Shown: positions 32,789-44,484 of the stretch, one piece after another
Layout of the letters: each line of letters starts with the position of its first letter
How positions within the stretch are numbered: position 1 is the first letter of the stretch
The notes under the pieces: model-generated
Database searches by the model: none
Seen by the model: only the letters and a program-made list of their open reading frames with translations
Told to the model about the DNA's origin: nothing
Program-made: the position numbers and the translations under genes
From: Aralia elata
Taxonomy: Eukaryota; Streptophyta; Magnoliopsida; Apiales; Araliaceae
DNA: 64,000 nucleotides
Assembly: GCA_034770075.1 (NCBI GenBank)
Contig: JAVJAP010000347.1
Location: 62,001-126,000 of the forward strand
Reading direction: 5' to 3'

Positions 32789-34464
32789 TGTTAAGTTTGT
32801 ATATAGCGCGAACATGCAATCAAATTACATAAATAGTGCGGAAGTGCGATAAAACGGATTCTAAAATTTTTTATACAAACCATCACCAAGATCAATCTAT
32901 GTGCTCAATTAACGATATAAACGAAAGAGATAGAGATTAAGAAATTATACCCTCGTAGAACCGTGCTTCCTCGGGTACAAGTCAACTCCAATTCCTTCGC
33001 GTTCTCCTTGAATTTCACGGATGAGATCCCTTCCTTTAATCAACGTTAGCCACCCAAGTGTTTGGCCTCTATAGGTGATCCACCAAGGAAGAATAGTTAT
33101 TCAAGAAGTTGGGTATTGGCAAAACCCTAATTTTTATCTCTATAGAAATTGCAAGTACTCTCCACAATCTAATGCAAGAGTGTGTAACCCTAATCTATGA
33201 TAAGACTCCTCTTATTTATAGATGTGGGAATAACCATTCCCTAAACTATTTAGGATTAGAGTTTATATTATAATTAAACTCCTTTAATTAATTATGCTCC
33301 TAATCCAATTAGGAATTCATGGGAGAGTACTTCTATTAATTAATTCCCAATCCCTATTAAGAATTAAATAATAATAATAGTAATAATAATAATAAGACTC
33401 CTCTTATTAATTTATATTTAATATTTCCAAAATATTAAATAATAAATATTAAGCTATTTAATTTATTCTATCCCCATAGATTAAATTAAATACACTTAAC
33501 TTATTATTACAATTATGCCATTTACTTCTTAAATAAATATTTTCCTTTTGCGGTGTGACCCTTTAGGTTCTCCATATTAAACCGGTTGTGAATAAATCAA
33601 TTAGAACAATTCTAATTTTATTTAAATAAATAAATTAATCTATTTAATTCATTTACATAAATAATATTTATTCTACAATAAGGGTAAGCCCCCTTAGCGA
33701 TTAACGACTTTCCAGATAATATAGATTTCAATATTAATCACAAAAGAACCTTTCAGTGAATAGTTACCGTACAATTCAATCCTTCTACCATACAATGTCC
33801 CAATTAAATATAAGACATGGATTTACTGTCAAGTCTTATTTTATTTAATTATATGTATTTCGATTCCCAAATGCACAACTCTAAATAATGCAAATTAGAA
33901 ACTCCTTTCTAATTTCATTCTGCCTTGGCCAAGGACTACTGAGTTGTTATTTATCGAATCACATAGGACATTCACATCTTTTACTAAACGTGGTAGGTTC
34001 TTTGTTGATCATTTACCTATCTCCATGTACAACTTATTATACCCAATCATACCCTTTGATATACCCTAAAGGTCTTAAGGGACATGTCAAAGTATAACTC
34101 ATCATACACAAGATACTATGATGATCTCAAGTCCAAGAATCACTTTTACTACTATCACTATAGGAATTCCTATTGACAGACGAGTAAAACTCCATTAGGT
34201 ATTCCTTAGTGAGCCACGTTCAGTGAACTTATTCTCCAATAAGCACCTACATACTTGCTTTAGTGTCTCTACACAAATGATTATGAGATCAATCATCGTC
34301 TTCTTAAGAGTAAGCAACGTATGTACTAATCTATCCGGATTCACTAATCCCCTATTTAGTAATCCAACGATTAGGAACGATTTTAGTTTGTGAGCTATCT
34401 TGAATTTAGATCTCATTAGCATGATCACCATCATGATTCTAAAAGCATTGCTCAAAACTATGGG
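32789..34464 (-). repeat. copia 5' LTR, interrupted
   Basis: In plus coordinates it starts TGTTAAGTTTG and follows the intact LTR at 56339-58140 with high identity until TATGGG at 34464. There it is replaced by chromovirus sequence. The remaining 330 bp of LTR sequence reappear at 41323-41640, but with about 170 bp present on both sides of the break. Confidence 0.9.
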
Positions 34465-34634
34465 GTAGTAATACCCGTAAACCTCTATGTTCATGGTCTT
34501 TATGGGATTAGATGAGGATATGTTGTTATATTATTGTTATTACATATTTTTAGTAAACCTATGTTGTATGGGTAGTACCGTGACGCGCCGGAATCGGGTT
34601 CAAGGTAAGACCCGAGTTTCGGGGGCGTTACAGT

Positions 34635-34647
34635 TGGTATCAGAGCT
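34635..34647 (+). promoter_or_regulatory. chromovirus primer-binding site
   Basis: TGGTATCAGAGCT follows GGGGGCGTTACA after a short GTT. It marks the end of a 5' LTR whose upstream part is missing beyond 34465. Confidence 0.88.
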
Positions 34648-35231
34648 GATAGGTTATAAACCTTAGGTAAGAGTACATTAGGCTATAACTGTAGTGAAGA
34701 AAGATAATAATGATGAAGATAGTGAAGGAGTAAAACTCAAATAGAGTTTAATTGATAGTAAATGAATTTAAAAAATTTATAGTAAGAGTTGAGATATATA
34801 TAAGACGATTCAAAGAAGAATCTCGATGCATTATAAAAGATGAGAATTAGGAGTCACCTGACTCCAATAATAAAGACGAGAAACATTGATAAATAGACGA
34901 GGTCTATAAGGTGTAGAGGCATAAAAGTTTTATTGTGTGATTAAAGAGAAGAGTAAAAAAAGATCGTAGGATGAAACGATCGTAGGGTAAGGAAAATCGT
35001 AATGTAAAACGATTGTAGAGTAAGATCACGACGTGATTGGATTAAGTCATAGAATGGCAGACGATCAATTGCATGATTTAAAATTTTAGCTTAATGCTAT
35101 AGATAGATAGTACTATGAGATAGTATGAGTAAAACTCGGAAAGAGTTATGGATGATGAAACACGAATTAAATTCTTGTTGAGCAACGAGTAAGCTAGGAT
35201 TGGGAGTGAGTGATTTCAATTGAGGACTCAT

Positions 35232-35473
35232 GTTAGTGGCTGAGTTTGTACAATTCCTTGTATGGGCGGGGAATTCGTGCTTGGTTTGAGAACCACTTAA
35301 CTTCCTATATCAGTATAGTGGTTGAGTTGAACAATTCCTTGTATGGGCGGGGAATTTGTGCTTGGTGTAACAACCGCTTAGCTTCCTATATTGATTAGTG
35401 ACCGAGTTGATCAATTCCTTGTATGGGCAGGGGATTGTGATGGGTTCGACAATCACTTAGCTTCCTATATTGA
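35232..35473 (+). repeat. three-copy tandem repeat, about 80 bp unit
   Basis: Each unit has CAATTCCTTGTATGGGC, a GGGAATT-like segment, a GTGCTTGG-like segment, CACTTAGCTTCCTATATT and GTTGAGTT-like ends. Copies begin near 35245, 35328 and 35410. Looser GGTAAGTTC...ACTCATAA repeats follow at 35595-35735. Confidence 0.75.
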
Positions 35474-36224
35474 TAATCATTGGAACCTGGTATCGCGCTA
35501 TCGCTATACGTATGACGAGAAGGTGATTCTTTTCTCATATTTATATTTGATAGTTAGAGAATATTAAGATTAGGTGTGAGTTCTTTAAACTCACACGTAT
35601 GGTAAGTTCGTGACTCATAATCATATGGTATGGTGGAACCCCTCAGCGAATGGATGATGTTGGTCTGACTAGGATAAGTTCCTAAACTCATATGATTGTG
35701 GTAAGTTTCTGAACTCATAATGTGTGGTAAGTTTGATGAACTATATTGGGGTATGGAAAGGTGGTGGATTGAGAACTGTGAATTCTCAAAATGATGAACA
35801 TTGATGGAGTTAGAAATAGATAGAATTATTAAATAGTGGAGAAATGGGAGAAATTGAAGTTGATGAGGAGACTTGGATATTCCAAATCTTCTAGCTATGT
35901 TAGACTTCGAAATTTATTGACTTCGTGCTGAAATTTGCACTTTTGCTCTTCGAAAAATGTATGGAGCCAGATTTCTGGACCAAGGATTTTAAATGTACTA
36001 TTATTCATATGTCTATGCTAATAATTTCGGCTAGACAAAGTTGATTTGAAAATATCAAAATGTATTTTTAAATTGTCATCAATGCATCATAAAACCTGGT
36101 GTAGAATGACAGATGATGGAGTCATCAATGCAGATTAACCTAGTGTTGGATGTGATCATAGTATCGTCAACCCATTATGGTATGATGTAGTATGACAAAA
36201 TCACGAAATGACGGAATCCTAACA

Positions 36225-36259
36225 CACTGTTGCAACAGTGCAGTATTATGACGTCATAA
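36225..36259. repeat. two adjacent perfect palindromes
   Basis: CACTGTTGCAACAGTG (16 bp) at 36225-36240 and TTATGACGTCATAA (14 bp) at 36246-36259, the second containing TGACGTCA, a classical bZIP-binding core. They lie in the non-coding remnant block, and the site function is only inferred. Confidence 0.7.
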
Positions 36260-37099
36260 AATGATTTTTGTTTTCTCTAAGGTATAAAAAAAAATAAAAA
36301 AATTTGCATGCCAATTGAGTTGGCTATAATGATTCGATTGATGTCCGAATTATTGATGTAAGTCTAAGCTATTTGATTCGGCTAGACGAATGTTGCAATG
36401 TGTTTATGAAATTCAAGCATTATTTGAGAATTTATGCCAAACCAAATTGTTTTGGTGCGGATTCTTGAGCTGGGGGAATAACCCGGAATAGGGGAATATA
36501 AGTGTCGGTTATCTGGCACGGTCAGTATTTAATGTTATGCATACACATGGTGTACGAGAGGTCGATCCCCTCAAGTACAACTGGCGGAGAGCAACCCTTA
36601 ATATGGATGTTATAAGTGTCAGGTATCCGATGCAGTCAGAGTTAAATGTTATGCATATACATGGGGTATGAGAGGCTGATCCCCTCGAGTACTACTGACG
36701 GACTAGTTCCTTGACTACGTTCATGATCTTTATGAGGTAGATTACCTTTTTCATAATTGAAATTGGTAGGGGTAGTAATACCCGTAAACCTCTATGGTCA
36801 TGGTCTTTATGGCCCCTCAGCATAATATGAAAAGTTTTTAAGGAACATTTTATTTCCTATTTGTTCAAGTTACTTCACAATTATTAAACAATTGTTGAAG
36901 GTTCCTATTATTTGGGAAACTGATTTTGGGAAGGGTGATTATCCCAAGGAGAAGTAGTCGTAGAATGCGACAATTTTAAGTGAATCCTTGAAAGAGGACA
37001 GTGTAAAGGTTAGATTGAAAACCTAGTTTTGATGGGTAGAATAAGCAAAGATGAATGCATTGAAATTTCGAGGACAAAATTCTTAGAAGAATGGGTGAA

Positions 37100-37887
37100 T
37101 GTAATATTCCGAATGTTTATGAGTTAGCAAATCATGATATTAAATTATTATGATGATTGTGGCATACAATGATCCTTAGAAAAGGAAATTGATGGGTTAA
37201 ACATAGGATAATACTCAGAGATTAAATAGGTAATATGAAACCTATGTTATAGTAATACGTTAAAATTTATTCAACGATAAAATTTCGGAAGAAATTAAAC
37301 GAAAACCGAGTAAGAGGTTTGATATTTGTGATTCCGAGGACGGAATCCTTATAAGGAGGGAAGGATGTGACAACCCGGATTTTTGAGAATAATTATAATA
37401 AGAATTTAATATAGAATAATTCTTATTATGAGTCGCATTTGAATATATATGTGTTATATATATTTATGTGATTAAATAGATGAACTTAATATGTATATAT
37501 ATAAATGTGAAATATATACATAGATTCGAAATGAATGAGTTAATAGTTAATTATTGCAACGATCGCGAGTCATGGGTAGCTTGATAATTCGAGCTTATGA
37601 ATATTATTGAATAAAATAGACTTTTATTGATAATATTATGTGGTAAGTGTTTAAAGGTTATATTATAACCTAGATTATGTGAAGACGATGATTAGTAGGT
37701 ATCAAAGTTTTCGTATTAGCTAATTTGGCGGATTCGAGAAATATCGCTAGAGTACTATTTATTGGATTAAATAAATAGTTAAAGGATAATATTATTGGAC
37801 GAGTTATTTACTGTAAAGACGCTACCCAAAATATGGGTGAGATATATGTACGTTGATGTATACGATTATGGGGAGTTAATCGAAAAG
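37100..37887 (+). repeat. stack of three truncated chromovirus LTR starts
   Basis: TGTAATATTCCG at 37100 and TGTGACAACCCGG at 37366 each follow a CGAGGACAAAATTCT or CGAGGACGGAATCC purine-rich 3' internal end. TGCAACGATCGCG at 37555 resembles the starts of the solo LTRs. Each runs for 190 to 330 bases before the next begins. The complete LTR then starts at about 37888. Confidence 0.7.
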
Positions 37888-40800
37888 AGTAGCGATCGCG
37901 AATCGTGAATACCCTTGTAATTTGGGTTTATTAATAGTATTAACGGATTAAATATTATTTTTATGTGACGTGTTTAAAGGCTATTTTATAACCTGGATGA
38001 TGTCAATGTATGAAGTTTTATGCGTTATTGAATCGTAGGAGTGAATAATTGATTTTACGAAAGATCGCAAAATTACTATTCACGGGGCACGTTTCCCGAG
38101 GCACTATTCACGTCATAAAATTTTTGTGTCTTTTTCGATGTTGAATAATTTCATAAATACGTGTATGCGTACGAATAATTTTTTTCAAGTGTCAGAAATT
38201 TTATTTGAGCTGATACGTGATTTTATCCATATCCGAAATGTATAATATGGGTATTCCGAATAATTGGACAAATCCCTTAATAATTATTTTTACGTATCCA
38301 AATATTTATGGTAATGCCCATTTTAATTTTGGGTAGGGTTATTTACCAGTTTTGGTACAAAAGTGGGAGTTTTCGGGTATATTTTTGGTGTATTTGGGTA
38401 TTTATTTTGGCTTGTCACTCCAAGAGGGAACCAATCCCTCATTTTGGACCAATCAAATTGCAAGGAGGGAGAGCTATTGCCGGCAATGTTGAAAAACTGG
38501 CCACCTTGAGCCATTAAACCACAAACTCATTTTTCTTCCCAAATTTACTCCTTCACTCTCCTAAATAATTCAACAACTTCATTCCTCTATTGCAAACCAT
38601 CAGCTCCCCATTCAAACCCATTTCAAATTCTGCAGAGAGAGAGAGTGAGAGTGAGAGAGCTCGCCGGAAAAAGGAGGAGGAGTCGCCGGAAAAAGGAAGG
38701 AGGAAGAAGAAGGAGGCACGGGAGGAAGAAGAAGAGAATCCAACAAGGAGGACCTTCAAAATAAATCCTAGCCGAGCTTCTTAATCGTCTAGGAATGATT
38801 TATAGAGGTAAACACCAATCAAATCCTTTCCATTCGATTTCTTATTGAGTTTTTCAAGTTTTTCTTAGTTTTGAGCTCTTAAGCTTGTGGGTCGGATTTG
38901 TGGCGATTCTTGGTGTTTTTGTTTGTGGTGATTGTTTGTAAATGTTGTTAAGAGGTTATATAAGCCATTAATAACATCAAAGTGGAACAAAAACGCAAGA
39001 AATCTGTACCTATGCTTAAGGAGGATGAAGAACATGAAGAACAATGAACTTTGGACATGAACTTGGACATTTGGACGATTTAGAGGACTTTGTAGCTATG
39101 ATTTTGTGTTTGTTTAATTCGTTTGTTGTTATGATATTGTACTTCCATGGGTTATGAGTTTAACCCAGTTGGAATGGAGTAAAAAGGGATTAAAACAAAG
39201 ATTTGGTGATGATTTTAGTGAAGAACACATAGAACATTCAAAACAGAGCATGAGTTGATACTTTGGCCTAAGATTTGGCCATGTTAATGTTAGTGGGTAG
39301 CTCTGAATTTTTGATATGTTGTAGCTCTATGTCTTAGGAGTCCATAGAGTCCGGAACGGACCAATTTGAAGGTCTAGAGAAGAAGTTATGAGGTTTGGAG
39401 TGAAGGAGGGTCAAAATCGCGATGTCTGACAAGGGCCACCAGGCCAGCCGCGCGCCCGCACCAAGGCCCCGCGCGCCCGCGCGCGCGCGCTGCCGCACGC
39501 CGTGCGCCTGGTGCCGCCCGCCCGCGTGTGCGCTGCCCGACTCAGCTTCGACGTCCGTTGGGAAAATGGCCATAACTTTCTCATACGGACTCGGATTTAG
39601 GCGATTCAAGATGATCCGGAAAGCTTAGAGATAGACCTACAATATCCATTAATTAGAATTGAAATTTATTACCTGGAACAATTTTGAAATTAACCATTTT
39701 TAGGGCTATTGTGCAAACGGTAGGCGTCGGTCATGCGTGTGTGCATAGTATAATGCTCCCGACATTGTTAAACGATATTCTAAGTTCTAAAACATGATTA
39801 TTATGATTTATAATCACACTTAACATTAACCTTTGGGTATTAGACAATTTGAATGGGCGTGCTAGGCGTACGCAATTGCGTGTCACTTGGGCGTTCGAAT
39901 AAACAAGTTTGGCATATGGGCGTGCAAGCGTCGTAACGCCGCGACAAGTGTGTATAACCTTGTTTAATATTTCGTTTCTAATAATAATGAAACATGATAG
40001 TGTATTATAACCCAATGTATGAGCATGTTAAGCACATGTATAAGAGGCGAATTAGGCGTGAGACGGGTAAACGTCGAAACGCCGTGACCAGTGTTAATGG
40101 ACTTAAATAGTGTTTCGATTTAAACAAAATGAACATTATAAGATATGAAGTAGGATTATTATAAGCCAATAAGGATCGATGAGATAAGAGTTGTTATATT
40201 GTAAACCATTATATGAAGCCTTTTTAGTGGCTAATTGGTATTTTATTGTTAAATAAATTGTATAGGATATTTGAAGGACGAGCCATCATAATTTGGCAAG
40301 GAACGCTTAAAGGCAAGTTCTTTCAGTAACTTGTTAACTTGTTTAAATGTATTGATGTACATGACTTGATTACTAAATCTTTCCTTATTATGTGGATTAT
40401 ATTCGAGCATGATTAAAGTGTGCACAATGTGTAATTATGTGACTATATTGTTCTACGTGGAACTTGAACTACTGTGAATATACAATGTGAGATGCATGGA
40501 GTATGCTATGAGATACATGATGCATATATATAGATGAATTGCATAAGATTTATAATGAATGAGTAAGATGCATAGTATGAGAATCATGATGCATGGATAA
40601 ATGCAAACTTATGTGTTACGTGAAGCATGAAATGTGAAAACTATTAGTTCTTGCTGAGCCGTCGTGCTCATTCTTGCAAAATTAAAACTTTTGCAGATTT
40701 TACGATGCAATGCAATTATCTTGATATCGTGGTGATAAGGATTAGAGAGGCATGGAAACAGGAAGGTTGCTAAATATTTATTTATTGTAATTACTTAGCC

Positions 40801-41322
40801 GTGATGACGGTATATGATGTACGTGAATTTGACTGTATAAACCTTGAGTTAAAAATGGAGGTTATCCATTATGGTAGTTAAGACGTGATTACGTTAGTTA
40901 TTTGTTACAGTAAACTACAAGGATGACAATGATGTATAAAGGACATTTTTGTAATGAATGTATAGATGTTGAATAACTTTGCGAATATTCAGGGATCGAA
41001 TAAAGTCAGAATTTGAACCATGTGTTCACATAGGAGATTCTGTAGATGATCATGGTATTTATTCAACCTTGATCATAAGGGTATTATTAAAGGTTTTCGT
41101 GCGTGGTACTAGATTAGGATTTGTTGTAATATCATTGTAATTACATTCTTGTAGTAAGATTATGTTTTAGTTATGGTTTCGAGGCTTGGGACGACAATAT
41201 TTATATCATATCAATGTTAATATTTTTATTATTCCGCAATAAGTTGTTGACAGGTGTAGAATGAGATGTATCGTGATTCACCAGACCCGAGGTTAAGGTA
41301 ACCCGGATTTGGGGGCGTCACA
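37888..41322 (+). repeat. chromovirus LTR, about 3.43 kb
   Basis: The start is a mutated AGTAGCGATCGCG (TGTAACGATCG in relatives); the end GATTTGGGGGCGTCACA at 41322 is canonical. It contains the (GA)n/GCCGGAA leader at 38634-38790, donor AGAG/GTAAAC with GT at 38808-38809, and the foldback module with a GC cluster. The 5-base flanks differ (AAAAG before, ATCGT after), so the two ends do not belong to one simple insertion. Confidence 0.82.
39315..39640 (+). repeat. foldback module with GC-rich loop
   Basis: The left arm at 39318-39402 (TGTTGTAGCTCTATGTCTTAG to AGAAGAAGTTATGAGG) is an imperfect reverse complement of the right arm at 39564-39645 (GGCCATAACTTTCTCATACG to GGAAAGCTTAGAGATAGACC). 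Between them lies a GC-rich stretch at 39438-39540 with CGCGCGCCCGC words and a (GC)n run near 39478-39492. The RNA could form a long interrupted hairpin. Confidence 0.72.
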
Positions 41323-41640
41323 ATCGTCTTCTTAAGAGTAAGCAACGTATGTACTAATCTATCCGGATTCACTAATCCCATATTTAGTAATCCAACGATT
41401 AGGAACGATTTTAGTTTGTGAGCTATCTTGAATTTAGATCTCATTAGCATGATCACCATCATGATTCTAAAAGCATTGCTCAAAACTATGGGTTTATCAC
41501 ATTTAATATAACAGCACCATGTAGATAATATAAAATGCCTTTTAAGAAAATCAATTCTTTTATTAATAAATGAATAAGATTACAAAGTATATGCTACATC
41601 ATATCAAATATGATTGGCTTGTGTGCATACTACTTTCAAT
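41323..41640 (-). repeat. copia LTR fragment (minus)
   Basis: It starts abruptly at ATCGTCTTC, within the LTR, and runs to the LTR boundary TACTTTCA. Its first 170 bp repeat 34295-34464. It lacks the polypurine or internal sequence expected after TACTTTCA in a 3' LTR, so it is the outer end of a 5' LTR. Confidence 0.88.
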
Positions 41641-42020
41641 ACTTTGTAATCTTATTCATTTATTAATAAAAAGATTAATTTATTAAAGGCGTTTTACTTT
41701 ATTTACATAGTGTTATTATTTTATATGTGATAAACTCATAGTTTTGAGCAATGCTTTTAGAATCATGATGATAATCATGCTAATGAGATCTAAATTTTAA
41801 GAAAGCTTAAAACTAAAATCGTTCCTAATTGTTGGATTACTAAAAAAGGAATTAGTGAATCTGGATAGATTGGTACATACTTTGATTACTCTTAGGAAGA
41901 GAATGATTGATCTCATAATCATTTGTGTGGAGACACTAAAGCAAATATGTAGGTACTTATTGGAGAATAAGTTCACTGAACGTGACTCGCTAAAGGAATA
42001 CATAATGGAGTTTTACTTGC
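41641..42020 (+). repeat. inverted copia LTR fragment (plus)
   Basis: ACTTTGTAATCTTATTC to GTTTTACTTGC is the opposite orientation of the same LTR family, decayed more than its neighbour and missing its first ~40 bp. Together with 41323-41640 it makes a head-to-head palindrome of about 300 bp per arm. Element A's LTR begins right after it at 42021. Confidence 0.85.
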
Positions 42021-43349
42021 TGTTTGCCTAAATCTATACTAGCAAAAATACGCAAGTATACGCAGTCCACAAGTAATAAAGAGTAAGTAGAGTATCGTTC
42101 CCACGAGAAAAGTATGCAATTTATAGTAATAACAATCAGTTCTATACTAACTCAATTAAATTAAACAAGAGATCAATTGTGTGTTGGTTTGAGAATTTTG
42201 ATAAAACTAAGTAAATAAATTCCGAAAACAGATAATATTGGAAACTTAAGATTACAATTTCACTTATTGCTTCATTTAAATCAATATACTTCCTATTAAA
42301 TTATGACAAGTAATTCAGATTGTTTATCAGGAACTCATCAATATCTAAAACCACTTCTCAGTGTATCATAGACAAATCAACTCAAATCTACAAAGGTTAG
42401 AATTAAGTTGAACACCCTAGATAACCAATTCACTATATCTCTATGTGAATTACAATTAAAAAGGATTTGAAGCTCAGGTTCCTTATCAGATTACATGTGG
42501 TGTGTAGGTATATCTCTATCCTAAACACAAATTATGAGTCCCAAACATAAGTAGAAAACATAATCACATGCTAATATGATCAGATCTAAACCTATAATCC
42601 ATCTCTCAATTTCATATAGATTATCACGGTAATTACTGGCCAGGTAATTAAACAATTAAGTGCAAATCATATTAGACAATCTGAAAATAAATATCAATAA
42701 TTAACTAGGAAGCATATTAGATAAAAATTACACAATAAGATCCATTGCAATCTTAAAAGAAAATTAGTTCATGGCTAAATCGAAATCCATAATCCACAAA
42801 TTAAATAGCATTCAAAATTACAAACTAAGAGATAGAGAAGTGAAATAAAACTCTGATTGTAGCCTTCAATCTCTCTTCAGCTCCTACAATAACTCCTACG
42901 TGCTATCTAAATTGCTTCAAGTCTCCAATTGATTACAAATTAAGATAGTGTCTCTCAATTCATAGATAAATAAAAACTACTGAAAACTAGCTATTTATAA
43001 TGCCTACTAAACGTCCAAAACCAAATAGAAGAAATAAGTTTGATTACAACTCAAATTCTGATCCAAAACTAAAAAGTCAAACTTCTGTCTTTGGTCAACT
43101 CCCGACCTAGCGCAGCCGCGCTAGGTTCCAGCACAAATCCGACGCGCCCGTGCAGTCCTTCAACAGAGCCCCATTCTGGCACCCAGCGCGCGCGTGCTGG
43201 TTCCCTTCACAATTCCTATCAACTTTGGTTCCAAATGCATAATACCTACACAAACACAAGAAACACATGAAAAGTAACTAAAACTCAAAGATTTAAACAA
43301 TAATACAGTCAATTGGTATCCAATTTGTAGGTATGAAACCTATTCATCA
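42021..43349 (-). repeat. 3' LTR of Athila-like element A, 1329 bp
   Basis: In plus coordinates it runs TGTTTGCCTAAATC to ACCTATTCATCA; on the element's strand TGATGAATAGG to GGCAAACA. The segment TACGCAAGTATACGCAG with TAATAAAGAGTAAGTAGAG near 42048-42095 is shared with element B. A GC-rich cluster (AGCGCAGCCGCGCT, CGACGCGCCCGTGC, CAGCGCGCGCGTGCTGG) lies at 43105-43200. Confidence 0.88.
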
Positions 43350-44484
43350 AATACCTCCAAACTTGAACTATTGCTTGTCCCCAAGCAATGCAACACAATG
43401 CAAAATAATAAAACACAATGAATGCAAACTAAAAACTATCAATCTTATGAATCCAACCAACAGGTAGTTAACAAATCATTCCAAGCCTCAGAGATATCAT
43501 CAAAGAAACTCAACAGCAAATCAATTCAATATAAAATACTAATCCCAACTAATCAGATAAATCAAACCTGTCATCACCCAAGTTGTGTGTGTGTGGTCCT
43601 TAACCATTAAACCCAACTACAATTTAAGTTTAGTTACATAAGCAAATTTCTAACAGGAATATGTCAATTCTCATTCAATTTCCAGTAACAATGACAAATC
43701 CAACTAAAATAGAGCAAATACTAAGTGTAAAGGCAAGCTGAGGTTTATTTCTACTCTAATCCTTCCACGAATGCGTTTTACGCTCCATATCATGTTTATG
43801 CTTTACAGTGCAATGCCAGACTCTATTAGGCTTTTCAAAGTCACCCATGTAGCGAGTTTTCAATCAATGACTCCTAAACCAGACGGTTTTAGGGCACTAG
43901 GTGTTGAGACATCCCTAAAGATCTAATTACCCGAATGACAAAGGCCACAGAGTCCAACTATTCAAAGCATTTATTCATCATTTTTTTTCTTTTTTTTTCT
44001 TTTTTTTAGCTAACTACTACCTCATAGATACCCCCAAACTTTAGCTTTTACCCAATTCTCACCTTCATTGTCAAGTCACTATTTTCTTTCTTTTATTTCC
44101 AAGAGTATCCCAAATTAAAAAAATGATTATATAATCCTTGAACTACAACTGAGCAACATAATCAATTTAGGTGCTAACCGGTAACTTAAGTTTCAGACAG
44201 GCATAATTATCCTCATGATCAGAACAATGACTCACATATTAACTATCAATGCTGACTAAGCTAACAAATAAACACAACTTCATCATTGGCCTGGTTAATA
44301 GCATACTACTCATCAATTGGATTCATACAATACTAACTAAATGCAAAGAAAACACAAAAACATGCTAACTCAACTTAGACAAAAACACAAAACTAACACA
44401 TAAAACTAACCCCCCCCCCAAACTCATGATAGACAATGCCCTCATTGTAAAAATTAAAGCACAGGGGGAAAGAAAGAAACTCCC
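43350..44484 (-). other. non-coding tail of element A before its 3' LTR
   Basis: The polypurine tract on the element's strand is AAGTTTGGAGGTATT at 43350-43364. A second G-tract (minus GTTTGGGGGGGGG) lies near 44408-44425, next to GAGGGCATTGT, as in element C. GCGTTTTACGCTCCAT (plus) occurs at 43774-43789. A poly-T stretch lies at 43981-44008. No ORF. Confidence 0.6.

Larger units (their letters stand above)
25844..34464 (-). mobile_element. Ty1/copia element with 1.8-kb-type LTRs, broken
   Basis: On the minus strand, there is a 5' LTR (34464-32789), a Met-tRNA primer site, a 1.8-kb leader, gag, protease, integrase, RT, RNase H, a polypurine tract (AAGTGGGAGATTG) and a 3' LTR (26964-25844). 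The integrase-before-RT order makes it Ty1/copia. The LTR size would suit the Angela/Tork group, but I am not certain of the lineage. Both outer ends are damaged: the 3' LTR has lost its last 200 bp at the chromovirus junction, and the 5' LTR is interrupted at 34464. Confidence 0.92.
34465..41322 (+). mobile_element. stacked chromovirus remnants (plus strand)
   Basis: It starts with the last 170 bp of an LTR ending GGGGGCGTTACA at 34632, then a primer site. About 2.7 kb of non-coding internal or LTR-like sequence follows, then four successive LTR starts, the last leading into a complete 3.4-kb LTR. No gag or pol is left. 36400-36840 resembles the distal part of the other LTRs (TATGCATA, CGATCCCCTC, AGTACTACTGACGG words), and GGGGTAGTAATACCCGTAAA occurs at both 34463 and 36772. 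This is several generations of insertion and deletion. Stretches 34660-35230 and 35770-36200 hold nothing else I can name. Confidence 0.75.

Noticed and set aside
32497..32815. Several overlapping ORFs near the copia GC cluster
   Set aside because: They overlap the primer site and LTR end and arise from high GC content.
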